Assembly (NCBI GenBank): GCA_963851105.1
Contig: CAWKNP010000004.1
Location: 310,001 to 374,000 of the forward strand
Source: DATARN01 sp963851105
GTDB taxonomy: Bacteria > Actinomycetota > Acidimicrobiia > Acidimicrobiales > Palsa-688
DNA length: 64,000 nucleotides
Direction: 5' to 3'
The position numbers and the translations under genes were made by a program. Below, piece by piece: positions 13,922 through 22,796 of this stretch. Each line of letters starts with the position of its first letter. Position 1 is the first letter of the stretch. The notes beneath the pieces are model-generated. The model was not told where the DNA came from. It made no database searches and worked only from the letters and a program-made list of their open reading frames with translations.

Positions 13922-16651
13922 TTAGAAGCCGTGGCGGTGCAGGATGTCGATGGCGGTCAGCAGGTCTCGGTCGGTGCCACTCGCCAGGTCGGCGGCTGTC
14001 ACCGCCACCCGAACATCGGGTTGGATGCCGACGCCCATGAAGCGGCTCCCGTCGGGATTGGTGACGAGCATGCCGGTGTAGCCGAAAGCGAAGCCGCCGG
14101 GTAGCTGGGCCCCGGTGATGTTGCCGGTGGTGCCGGCGCTCTGCTGGCCGACGATGGCCAGGGGCCGGTTGAAGGCGACCAGTTCCTGCATGAAGCTCTC
14201 GGCCTGGGACACCGCGTGGGGCCCGGTGAGGAGCACGATCGGCCCGTTCCAAGCGGGCGCGGGAACCGGATCGAAGGAGAACTGCGATGTGTTGAGCGAC
14301 GCCAGATCGGGGCCGTCGAAATGGTTGAATACGAACGATGGTGAGATGAACCGCTGGCGGATCAGACGCTCGCCGAGCGTGTACCAGGGGGTGCCGGGGT
14401 AGCCACGCATGTCGACGACGAGCGCTTTGGCGTTTCGTTGGTTGGCGTCGGTCAGGGCGGCGTCGACCTGGTCGGGCGGCAGCCCATTGAGGTTCAGATA
14501 GGCGATGTCGGGGGCGTTCAAATCGGCAAGCAAACCCGAAAGGCGGTCGGTGACATCAGGCGCCTGCACCTGCAGGTACACGGCGAGAGGCTGGGGATCG
14601 ACTAGCACCGTCCGAATCGCCCCCTTGGGATCTGCTAGGACAAGCGTTTCGGGCCCCGTCATGCGACTGACATAGCCGGACGCGACGACGAAACGGAAGC
14701 CGCTGGTCGCGGCCGACGTGAGATGGTATTGGTCGGCGTAGATCTGTTCGATCGGCCGGCCGTCTATCGACAGGATCGTGTCACCGGCGTTCACCTCGGC
14801 CACCGCCGATCGCCGTACGACTGGCCTGCCGGCGTCGTCCTGCTCGAGGTAGAGGGCCAGAAATCCAGCCGTTGTACGCGGGCCGTAGTTGAAGACGGTC
14901 TGGTGCCCGTCATGCAGCGCCTCGCCGAAGCGGCGCAGGATGTCGCGGGCGACCACGCGATCCTGGCCGTTCCACCGATCGACCGCAGCCAGGGTCTCAA
15001 TCAAGCGTGCGTCGATTTGGTCACCTTCGACGTCGAAGTATTTGTAGTAGCGGCGGGTGAGACCATGGGCGATAACCAATGCCGCTCGCTGCTGGCCCTT
15101 TCCGGTAATGATCGGGCGAATCTGGCTCGGGTCTACCGGAAGGGGCGTCGAACGGGTCGCGGGACCGGTGACCGGCGGCGGGATGGTCGCCGGCGGGGCT
15201 GCGGGGCCACCCCGGTCCGGGAAATCGGCCCGGATGACGTCGGGCCAGAGGCTCCCGGTCTGGATGGTCGTGGTGGTGTCGAACAGGGCCGTCCCTGCCG
15301 GCACCGACCAGCCGTGAACGAGGATCTGGTAGTGGCCACCGAGCGAGAGACCCGACAGGGCGACGTGCTCGTTAGGTCCCGGGCTCGCAGATACCGCGAC
15401 CAGTTCGTCTGGGAAGGTGAAGACTCCGTCGCCATTCAGGTCCTCAAGGAGGTAGAGGTCGATATCGAGCCCGTTGTCGCCGTGGGTCGTCACGTCGATA
15501 CGTTGGGTGGCGCTGGAGGCGACGAAGTCCCGACGGTAGCTGGCAGTACTCGGATCATTGGCGTCGTCTTGGTGGATGACCTGACCATTGCTGGTCGTGA
15601 CCTCAGAAGCCAGGAGTTGGTCCAATGTCCTGGTCCGCGTGTCGAGGCCGCCGTCGCCGACCGCCGTCCAAGTCATCTCACCGGCAGCCGACTGCACGTC
15701 GCTACCGGCCAGGTAGGCACGGCGGGCCATCCGTAGGGCGCCGGCAAACTTGACTGCCTCCGGGGCCATTCGACTGTCGGTGAGCAGAGTGACAGGCAGG
15801 TCTTTCGGGCCGGTGGTCGCCAGTGCCGTCAGCGGTTGGAGCCCGATGGTCGCCGAATAGACGTTGTTACCGGGAGCGAACACCTCGTCGGTTGGACCGT
15901 CGTTGATCCGCACGAATTCAGCGGCGCCGACGACCGGCGTATGCAGGAACGGAGAGATCGCCCGGCCGAGGGCGGCATCAAGCCCGTCGACCGCCGGCAG
16001 GTCGCGCAGATCGATCACACCCGCCTCCGTTCCCGAAGGCAGTGTGATTGGACCGTTGCCCGTCCCCGGACGGACCAACGCCACCTTGCCCACCCTCGCC
16101 ACCCTGGCCGCACGCAGAGTGGCGTTCGATCCTTCCAGCGCGCAGGTATCGGAAAGAGCCGAGGCGTAGCGACTGAGTGTCTTGCCCAAGGCGCCGGTTG
16201 TCAGGGAATCCGATGGCTGCAGCGCCGCCGCCAGACTGTCGTCAGCCGGGTTGAAGGCACTGTCGACTGAGAATCCCCGGACGAGATTGTGTGCCGCGGA
16301 GAATGCCACGGCGCCGGCTTCGCGGGAGTGGTCGATGCGATTAGCCGCAGGGCCAGGAGTCACGGCCGAGCACGACGTACCAGGTGTCGTCGCGGACGCG
16401 TGGCGGCGAATTGCCGACGATGGAACTTTCAAAGGGTAGATCCGTTTTCCGTTACCGACCAGTGATGCACCACGGCCAGGGCCCGAGCCAGGAGATGGTT
16501 CGAGCGGCGCCCCTGATGTCACCGGCGTCCCGGAAATCGGCTGGGCTGAAGCCTGCCCGATGAGCGAAGCCGTCAGAATCATCGACACCATGCCGATCGC
16601 CCAGAGGCAACGCTGGGGACGGGGCGTGGGAGCCCCTCTTGACATTCCCAT
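13922..16651 (-). CDS. Secreted S41-family (tail-specific) serine protease with PPC-like domain
   Basis: A 909-residue exported protein. AGGAGG lies 7 nt before the ATG, followed by a signal peptide (LWAIGMVSMILTASLIGQAS). The N-terminal 300 residues are a domain of unknown type. Around residues 395-500 is a pre-peptidase-like beta domain (VTTHGDNGLDIDLYLLEDLN). The C-terminal 330 residues carry S41 features: a PDZ-like stretch (EVNAGDTILSIDGRPIEQIY), ALVVDMRGYPG, the nucleophile region HAVSQAESFMQELV, then VGQQSAGTTGN. Such proteases cut C-terminal or unfolded polypeptides outside the membrane. Being upstream of the propeller gene, it may act on surface proteins with it. Confidence 0.8.
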   Translation of the reverse strand: MGMSRGAPTPRPQRCLWAIGMVSMILTASLIGQASAQPISGTPVTSGAPLEPSPGSGPGRGASLVGNGKRIYPLKVPSSAIRRHASATTPGTSCSAVTPGPAANRIDHSREAGAVAFSAAHNLVRGFSVDSAFNPADDSLAAALQPSDSLTTGALGKTLSRYASALSDTCALEGSNATLRAARVARVGKVALVRPGTGNGPITLPSGTEAGVIDLRDLPAVDGLDAALGRAISPFLHTPVVGAAEFVRINDGPTDEVFAPGNNVYSATIGLQPLTALATTGPKDLPVTLLTDSRMAPEAVKFAGALRMARRAYLAGSDVQSAAGEMTWTAVGDGGLDTRTRTLDQLLASEVTTSNGQVIHQDDANDPSTASYRRDFVASSATQRIDVTTHGDNGLDIDLYLLEDLNGDGVFTFPDELVAVSASPGPNEHVALSGLSLGGHYQILVHGWSVPAGTALFDTTTTIQTGSLWPDVIRADFPDRGGPAAPPATIPPPVTGPATRSTPLPVDPSQIRPIITGKGQQRAALVIAHGLTRRYYKYFDVEGDQIDARLIETLAAVDRWNGQDRVVARDILRRFGEALHDGHQTVFNYGPRTTAGFLALYLEQDDAGRPVVRRSAVAEVNAGDTILSIDGRPIEQIYADQYHLTSAATSGFRFVVASGYVSRMTGPETLVLADPKGAIRTVLVDPQPLAVYLQVQAPDVTDRLSGLLADLNAPDIAYLNLNGLPPDQVDAALTDANQRNAKALVVDMRGYPGTPWYTLGERLIRQRFISPSFVFNHFDGPDLASLNTSQFSFDPVPAPAWNGPIVLLTGPHAVSQAESFMQELVAFNRPLAIVGQQSAGTTGNITGAQLPGGFAFGYTGMLVTNPDGSRFMGVGIQPDVRVAVTAADLASGTDRDLLTAIDILHRHGF

Positions 16652-17179
16652 ATTGCGCCTCCTAGCCCCGGTGCGTGCAATCCCCGTCTGCTTGGAGGTG
16701 GACCATAGGTCCCCTGTTCTCGATCGAGGAGAGCGCAGGAATGCTAAACCCGAGGTACTGAGGGCGGTAACCAAAAATCCGGAAGAATGCTGAACTCGGG
16801 TGAGGCCTCCCGGGCGCCGACGGTCACATCGCCCCACCTGGGCGCGGACAGTGCTCTTGGTCGAGTGGGGCCCCTGATAGCGCGGACTCGTCCCCAAGTC
16901 TTGGAGCGCCGAGAGGAACTGGACGAGCAGTTCGGGTGGCTTAGGACCGCGGCCAAGACCATCCCCTCACGACACCATCTGGACCACGCCGCCACAGAGG
17001 CTGCGCCTACCGGCCTGCCGCAGCCGCGCCCGGCTGTGGCCGCGCGTCTCCTGGCACCCCGATCGGCGGCGCCACCTAGGGTGGGCCACCATAGCTGCTG
17101 ACAACCCCCTCCAAGCCCGACCTGGTCGCGACCCGGCCGCGGAGCTGGCCATGGTGTTGAGCGCGAAAACCAGAAATCT
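16652..17179. other. Intergenic region between the S41 gene and tRNA-fMet
   Basis: No convincing gene. It should hold the promoter of the S41/propeller pair. One CTGACAA heptamer lies at 17098-17104. After the tRNA 3' end (below 17180) there is no intrinsic terminator like the one found displaced at 9992-10017. Confidence 0.5.
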
Positions 17180-17256
<77 letters not shown>

Positions 17257-17332
17257 GCGGTATAGCCAGCGTAGCACGCGGTCCTGGAATACCGGCTGGG
17301 CGACAATGATCCTCGAACCTGCGGGCTTTGTT

Positions 17333-17383
17333 GATTCCTGCGGGCCTGGTGGTCGTATAGCGACCGTAAAGCCCACAGGAATC
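17333..17383. other. Nested hairpin between tRNA-fMet and the UPF0182 gene
   Basis: GATTCCTG (17333-17340) pairs with CAGGAATC (17376-17383), GGGC with GCCC inside it, and GGTCG-TATAG-CGACC (17351-17365) at the tip. It sits about 100 bases past the UPF0182 stop and upstream of the tRNA, so it may act as a terminator for the former or as part of the tRNA leader. No T run is present. Confidence 0.45.
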
Positions 17384-17483
17384 GCTCCCGCCCGCAAGTT
17401 CGCGGGCGCCGGCAGCGGCGCCGAGACGACCTCGGCGCCGAGAACGACGCCCGGGCCAGCGAAGCAACCTCGGGCCGAAGGCG

Positions 17484-20400
17484 CTACGCCTTAGGAGCGG
17501 TTGTCGTCGTCGCGGCGGCCGGCGGAGCCGTGGTGGCGGCAGGAACCGTGGTGGCGGTGGGGATGGTGGTCGAGGTGGCGGTCGCGGCCAAGTCGTTGGC
17601 CCGGGAGATGTCCGCCTCGGCCAGCGCCACTTCGCTCTGGTACAAGCCCAGGTTGGGCGGGGTGGCCTTCAGGGCGTTGTCGGCGTTCTGGAAGTGGGCC
17701 TTGGCGTCGGCGAGCAGTTGGGCCACGCTCCCGCCGCCGGGCACGACCGACGTGGGGGTGGTCGAAGGCGGCGTGGTCGTCGGGGTCGTGTTATTGGTCG
17801 GGTTCGGGTTGGTGTTGCTCGACGGCGGCGCCACAGTGCCGCCCGGGAGGCCGCAGAAGGGCGCCCCGAACGGCGTCGAGCACAGCGCCGAGTTGAGCGT
17901 CCCGCCGTGGTAGGCGGTCCCGTTGTAGACGACGAAGACGTCCACCAGCCGGGGGACCGGGTTGTTGTTGGCCTGCACGTACAGCGGCTGGACGTAGATG
18001 ATCGACTGGTTGATGGGCACGGTGATGACGTTGCCCAACTCGACCTGGCTCCCGTTGGTGTTGAGGAGGGTGATCTCTTTCGAGATGTCGGGGTTGGCGT
18101 TGATGGCGGCGTTGATGAGGGCGGGCCCGTCAACCTGCTGTCCGGCGGGGGTCACGAACGCGTCGAGGTGGCCGTAGTTGCTCGGATCACCTTTGGCCGT
18201 CACGAAAGCGGTCAGGTTCTGCTGTTTGTCCGACGCCGACACCGGAACGAACGGCTGCAGGATCAGGAACGACTGATCGGTCTGCTGCGGCAAGGTGATC
18301 AGCTGGTAGGTGGGCTGCATGCGGGCCTGGGGATTGGGCACCAGTTGGCCGGCGGCGTTGACCGACGAACTCGACTGGGTGGTGCTCGACGGTTGCCCGG
18401 AACCGGGGTCCTGGGAGATGGTCCATGCGTTGGCCTGGCTGTAGAAGTCGTTGGCGTCGGTGAGGTGGTAGCGCCCGAACATGTTGGTCTGGATCCGGAA
18501 CAGGTCCTCGGGGTAGCGCATGTGCGCCTTCAGGCCCGGATCCATCTGGCTGCCCTGTGTGAACAACTCAGGAAACGCCTTCTCATAGGTCTGGATGATG
18601 GGGTCGCTCTGGTCGACCACGTAGAACTTCATCGTGCCGTTGTAGGCGTCGACGACCACCTTCACCGAGTTGCGGACATAGTTGAACGAGGCGTTGAGCC
18701 CGCTCGACGCCGTAAGGCGATCGGTGTTGGCCTGCTGGGAGTAGGGGTAACGGGATGTCACCGTGTAGGCATCCTCGACCCACAGGATCTTGCCGTTGTA
18801 CAGGACCGCATAGGGGTCGGAGTCGTACTTGAGGAACGGCGCCGCCTTGCGGACCCGGTCGGCGATGCTGCGCACGTAGAGAATGCGCGACTTCGACGTC
18901 ACCAGCCCCGAGATGACCGGGTTCGGGTCACCAAAGCGCAGCGCGAAGGCGAAGCGCCGGAAGATGGACCCCATCGGAACGCCCCCGGTGCCTGCGTACT
19001 TGCTGGTCAGGTTGCGCCCGGTGACCTTGTCCTGATAATCGATCTCCGCCTGCTGGGAGTCCACGATGACGTAGTTGCTCTGCTTCTCGCCGTAGTAGAC
19101 CTTGGCACCCTCGTCGGTGAGGGTCGGCGCCCCGGCGCCAGCCTGCGGCGGAATATCCGAGACCACGAAGTTCGGCGTCCCGTCGGCGGGGTTGATGCCC
19201 GTCTGATTGGCCGGCGACATCGCGGCGCCGTAACCGTGGGTATAGAGAAGGTGCTGGTTGACGAAGCCGGGCTGCACGTCGCTCGACTTGATCTCACGGA
19301 CGGCAGCCAGCGTCTGGGTCAGCGTGTTGCCGAGGTTGTAGCGATCAATGTCGAGGTCGTTGAACTGGTAGTACGACCGGATCTCCTGCAGCTTGTTGAA
19401 CGCACCCTTCACGAACAACGGATCGAGCAACCGCACGTTGGCAAGATCCTGCAGGTTGGTCGGGTTGTCGGTAAAGTCGGCGGCGGTCAACTGGCCGGCC
19501 CCAGTGAACGCGTGCTGGACCACGTTGTTGAGCCCGTACGCCACCCTCGTCGCCGCGATGTTGCGCTGAATGTACGGTTTCTCCCGCACGATTTCGGCAG
19601 GCTTGACTCGCAGGGCCTGGATGACCGCCGGATAGATGCCCCCGACCAGGACCCAAACCAGTCCCCACAAGCCGACCGCGATGATGGGCAGCGTCCAGCC
19701 CTTCTGGTAAATGTTGTAAATAAAGAGGCCCGCAGCGAAGATCGCGATCACTATGAGCAACGTCTTCGCCGGAAGGTCGGCGTGGACACTGGTGTACGTG
19801 GCCCCCTGCACGACGTGCTTGGTCGACAGGTCAAGCTCGAATCGCTCGAACCAGTAGCCGACAGCCTTCACCAGGGCGAGGGCGCCGAGCAAGACCGAGA
19901 TGTGAGCCTTCACCTGGGGCGTCACCCGTTGCACCGGAGACTGCACCCGGATGCCGCCGTTCAAGTAATGGAACACCAGCGTCACGACCAAGGTGATCAA
20001 GATGGCGACGAACAGCCAATCGATGAAGAACTTGATGAACGGCAGCTGGAAGACGTAAAAGCCGACATCACGACCGAACTGCGGGTCTTTGATGTGGAAC
20101 GAGGTGCTGTGGCGGAACAGCAACCAGTTGTTCCACTGCGACCGCGTGCCGATGCCCGCGAACAGGGCGAAAACCGCGGCCACGATGATGCGCACGGCGT
20201 TGGCGTGGGGCCCGACCGCCTCCCGGTAACGCTGAACCAGTTCGTCCTCGGGTCCCGCGGGCCGGAAGCGGGGCGCGATCCGGTCGGCGATGATCAGGTT
20301 GCCGACCATCAGGCCGAAGAACAGCAGGCAGAAGAAGATCGCCAGCAGCACCTGCACGACCAGCACACCGCGGAACACGCTGGTGAACTTGACCTCTTTG

Positions 20401-20540
20401 AACCACAAATAGTCGGTGTAGAAGCTCGCGATGCTGCGCAACGACGTGATCAGGACAAAGACGACGACCAGGGAGACGATGACGACTCGGCCCCGGGTCG
20501 CCCGGCGGGACCGCTTGGGGAAATCCGAGGGGGCGCGCAT
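17484..20540 (-). CDS. UPF0182 family large integral membrane protein
   Basis: A 1018-residue protein matching UPF0182 (COG1615), widespread in Actinobacteria with no proven function. The N-terminal third has about seven membrane segments, e.g. VVIVSLVVVFVLITSL, VQVLLAIFFCLLFFGLMVG, WLFVAILITLVVTLVFHYL and LPIIAVGLWGLVWVLVGG. After residue 300 comes a large extracytoplasmic domain with conserved stretches (IQRNIAATRVAYGLN, YTHGYGAAMSP, RRFAFALRFGDPNPVIS). The tail is low-complexity Pro/Thr (residues about 900-950) and then helical. It is the last gene of a minus-strand run after the DivIVA-like gene, 61 bases away. Core-like coding resumes here at the edge of the island. Confidence 0.93.
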   Translation of the reverse strand: MRAPSDFPKRSRRATRGRVVIVSLVVVFVLITSLRSIASFYTDYLWFKEVKFTSVFRGVLVVQVLLAIFFCLLFFGLMVGNLIIADRIAPRFRPAGPEDELVQRYREAVGPHANAVRIIVAAVFALFAGIGTRSQWNNWLLFRHSTSFHIKDPQFGRDVGFYVFQLPFIKFFIDWLFVAILITLVVTLVFHYLNGGIRVQSPVQRVTPQVKAHISVLLGALALVKAVGYWFERFELDLSTKHVVQGATYTSVHADLPAKTLLIVIAIFAAGLFIYNIYQKGWTLPIIAVGLWGLVWVLVGGIYPAVIQALRVKPAEIVREKPYIQRNIAATRVAYGLNNVVQHAFTGAGQLTAADFTDNPTNLQDLANVRLLDPLFVKGAFNKLQEIRSYYQFNDLDIDRYNLGNTLTQTLAAVREIKSSDVQPGFVNQHLLYTHGYGAAMSPANQTGINPADGTPNFVVSDIPPQAGAGAPTLTDEGAKVYYGEKQSNYVIVDSQQAEIDYQDKVTGRNLTSKYAGTGGVPMGSIFRRFAFALRFGDPNPVISGLVTSKSRILYVRSIADRVRKAAPFLKYDSDPYAVLYNGKILWVEDAYTVTSRYPYSQQANTDRLTASSGLNASFNYVRNSVKVVVDAYNGTMKFYVVDQSDPIIQTYEKAFPELFTQGSQMDPGLKAHMRYPEDLFRIQTNMFGRYHLTDANDFYSQANAWTISQDPGSGQPSSTTQSSSSVNAAGQLVPNPQARMQPTYQLITLPQQTDQSFLILQPFVPVSASDKQQNLTAFVTAKGDPSNYGHLDAFVTPAGQQVDGPALINAAINANPDISKEITLLNTNGSQVELGNVITVPINQSIIYVQPLYVQANNNPVPRLVDVFVVYNGTAYHGGTLNSALCSTPFGAPFCGLPGGTVAPPSSNTNPNPTNNTTPTTTPPSTTPTSVVPGGGSVAQLLADAKAHFQNADNALKATPPNLGLYQSEVALAEADISRANDLAATATSTTIPTATTVPAATTAPPAAATTTTAPKA

Positions 20541-20601
20541 GCGGGACGAAGCCTACGGCATCATTGTTGGATCAGTTGATCGGGCAACCGACCTCCGGCG
20601 A

Positions 20602-22755
20602 TCAGCTCCGTCGCGGCACCAGGAGGCACCGGCACCCGGGATGGGCGGGCGGATGACGCTGGCCCGTCGGGTACGGCTCGCCCTTCGGTTGGGGGCCGGA
20701 CAAGGCGTTGTCGTCACAGTCGGAGCAGGCCCCGTCGGCGTCGTCGACCAGCCAGCGCAAGGTGGCGTTGGCAGGCGTGGCGGCATAGACGCCCTGGGTG
20801 AACGCCGCCGCCACGTGGTCCGCGGCCGCTGTTTCGACCCGCTTGGTCTTCCACTCCCGGTAGGCGGCGCCCACGGCCTCGGCCACGATGACGGGGTCGT
20901 CGCCCTCACCATCGACGAGCACGCTCTCGAGGCGCCGGCGCAGCGGGTCGATGATGGCCTCGGCCAGCCTCCCGGCCAGCGCGTCGACCCGACTGAGGTG
21001 GTCCGTGGCCCGCAGGCCGGGGATCATCGAAGCGGTGTAGCGAACGCCGGCATTCATGGCCTCGCCCAGGAATGGGCGGCTGAGGTTGTGGAAACGGGCG
21101 GCGTGCGCCTCGCGGCTCGGCAGGACCACCGCCGCCGCCTTCTGCGACACGCGGACGTTGCGGAGGCGGTCGAGGAGATCGTTCTGATCGTCCTGGAGAG
21201 CGCGCTTCAGGCGTCTCGTCAGGCCGGCTTCGATCGGCTCCAAGGCTTCGTCCCGCTTCTGTAGCAGGGTCTCGTCGTCAGGAACCGGCCGGTCGTCGGT
21301 CAGTACTTCCTTGGCGTGGGCTACTGCTTTTTCCCTGTCTGCTCTTATGCGTGCGAAAAGTGACTCGACTGTCCTCGGCTCTTGCTTGGGGGGCTCGTCT
21401 GTGTGGGCGTCGTCAACGTGCGGCGCTGGGCCGCGCCCTACGAGCGCAAGATCGCCCGGGAAACGGCGACCCTCTGCCGCACCGGCCTCGGCTCCTCTTT
21501 CGGTTCTCTCTTGCGCTGACTTCTCGGTGGGACCCTTTGGGGCTGCTACTCCCTGCACTTCGGCCGCCACCGGGCTGGAAACCGCCCCTGTCGGCACGGG
21601 GGCACCGGCCTCGACGGGCGGCGAAGATGCCGACGCCACCGAACCCGGGGCGCTAGCCACGGCCGGCCCTGCCGATGCCGGCGCCGCCGAACGCGGGGCG
21701 CTAGCCACGTCGGGCCCTGCCGATGCCGGCGCCACCGAAGGCCCGGCGCTGGTCTCAGCGGGGGGAGAGGGAGTTGGCGCCACCGCCGGCGGGGGCGCGC
21801 TGGGCTTGGCCCCAACTGCCGACAGCGGTGGGGGCGGGCTTGTCGTGGGGCGGGAAGGGGGCTGGACACTCGCCGCTGGCGAGGCCGGGGCTGGCGGGCG
21901 GGCGGTCATGGGAGGATGGGCGGATTGGCTGTCGGCTTGCCGCAGGCGCTTTTGGATGATCGGCAGCGTCGGGTTGGTTGGGGGGTCGCCTTCTTCTTGC
22001 AGGCCATCGGGCTCGTCGAGGGCGAGGGGGCGGTGGCGGACCGCGTCGGCGGCCGCCCTTGCCTCGGTCTCCGCCCTTGCCAGTTCTGCCATCGCCTCGT
22101 CCAGTGTTTCTCTGACCACCTGGTAGGCCTCGAGGAGGCGTTCCCGTCCGGCTCTCAGTTGCTCGACCTGGGCTACCGCCACGTTGCGCTTTTTCGACAG
22201 GGCGCTGAGGATCTTTTCCCTCGTGGCCTGAGCGCCCTCGATCATGGCGTTGCGCTCGGCCTCAGCCTGCGCCCGGATGGCCTTCGACTGCTGGCGGGAC
22301 TGGTCGAGCAGTCGCTCCGCCTCGGCCTTGGCCGCTTCCTTGATGCGCCCGGCCACGGCCTCGGCTTCCTCGGTCCGGCGGGACAAGACCGTCTCCGCCT
22401 CGGCCAGCAACACTTCTGCCTGCGCGTGAGCGTCTTTCAGGATCCGAGACGCATTTTCCCCGGCCCGGGATTTGATATCGGCCGCCGCGTCGTGGGCGCT
22501 CTTCAGGATGTGCGCGGTCTCCTCGCCGACCGCCCCGAACAGGGTTTCCTCGTCGAACGACGGATGGGCGGCGCGGTATTCGGCGTCGCGGCGGGCATCC
22601 TCGAGCGCGGCCTGGCGCTCGTGGAGCGCCATGATCTCGGCGCCGACTTTGACGAGGAACGCCCGGACCTCGTCGGGGTCGAAACCGCGCCGGACGGGCG
22701 AGAAGTTTTGCTGCGCGATGAGGTCCGCAGACAGAGACCCCTCCACATTCACCAT
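20602..22755 (-). CDS. DivIVA-like coiled coil with phage MuF/SPP1 gp7-like C-terminal domain
   Basis: A 717-residue cytoplasmic protein. Residues 8-50 match the DivIVA N-terminal membrane-binding motif (NFSPVRRGFDPDEVRAFLVK). A long coiled coil follows (about 75-245, rich in Ala/Glu/Lys), then a disordered Pro/Ala linker (about 250-430). The last 220 residues are a helical domain (SMIPGLRATDHLSRVDALAG) ending ACSDCDDNALSG, then HPPAHPGCRCLLVPRRS. A CxxC followed by HPxCRC is the signature of the MuF/SPP1 gp7 minor-head-protein fold. DivIVA proteins mark poles or septa; the fused domain's role is unknown. It sits between a FecR-like lipoprotein and UPF0182 genes. Confidence 0.85.
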   Translation of the reverse strand: MVNVEGSLSADLIAQQNFSPVRRGFDPDEVRAFLVKVGAEIMALHERQAALEDARRDAEYRAAHPSFDEETLFGAVGEETAHILKSAHDAAADIKSRAGENASRILKDAHAQAEVLLAEAETVLSRRTEEAEAVAGRIKEAAKAEAERLLDQSRQQSKAIRAQAEAERNAMIEGAQATREKILSALSKKRNVAVAQVEQLRAGRERLLEAYQVVRETLDEAMAELARAETEARAAADAVRHRPLALDEPDGLQEEGDPPTNPTLPIIQKRLRQADSQSAHPPMTARPPAPASPAASVQPPSRPTTSPPPPLSAVGAKPSAPPPAVAPTPSPPAETSAGPSVAPASAGPDVASAPRSAAPASAGPAVASAPGSVASASSPPVEAGAPVPTGAVSSPVAAEVQGVAAPKGPTEKSAQERTERGAEAGAAEGRRFPGDLALVGRGPAPHVDDAHTDEPPKQEPRTVESLFARIRADREKAVAHAKEVLTDDRPVPDDETLLQKRDEALEPIEAGLTRRLKRALQDDQNDLLDRLRNVRVSQKAAAVVLPSREAHAARFHNLSRPFLGEAMNAGVRYTASMIPGLRATDHLSRVDALAGRLAEAIIDPLRRRLESVLVDGEGDDPVIVAEAVGAAYREWKTKRVETAAADHVAAAFTQGVYAATPANATLRWLVDDADGACSDCDDNALSGPQPKGEPYPTGQRHPPAHPGCRCLLVPRRS

Positions 22756-22796
22756 GGACTGAGCGTACGACGCGCGGTCGCTCGGATGAGGGACCG

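Noticed and set aside
16787..17101. A 104-residue plus-strand frame left of tRNA-fMet, considered as an integrase or excisionase remnant
   Set aside because: No helix-turn-helix, no R-H-R-Y integrase residues and low-complexity Ala/Pro/Arg composition.
17694..20579. A 961-residue open frame on the plus strand opposite UPF0182
   Set aside because: It mirrors the UPF0182 gene on the other strand, is rich in Arg, His, Gly and Val as expected for antisense GC-rich DNA, and shows no domain.
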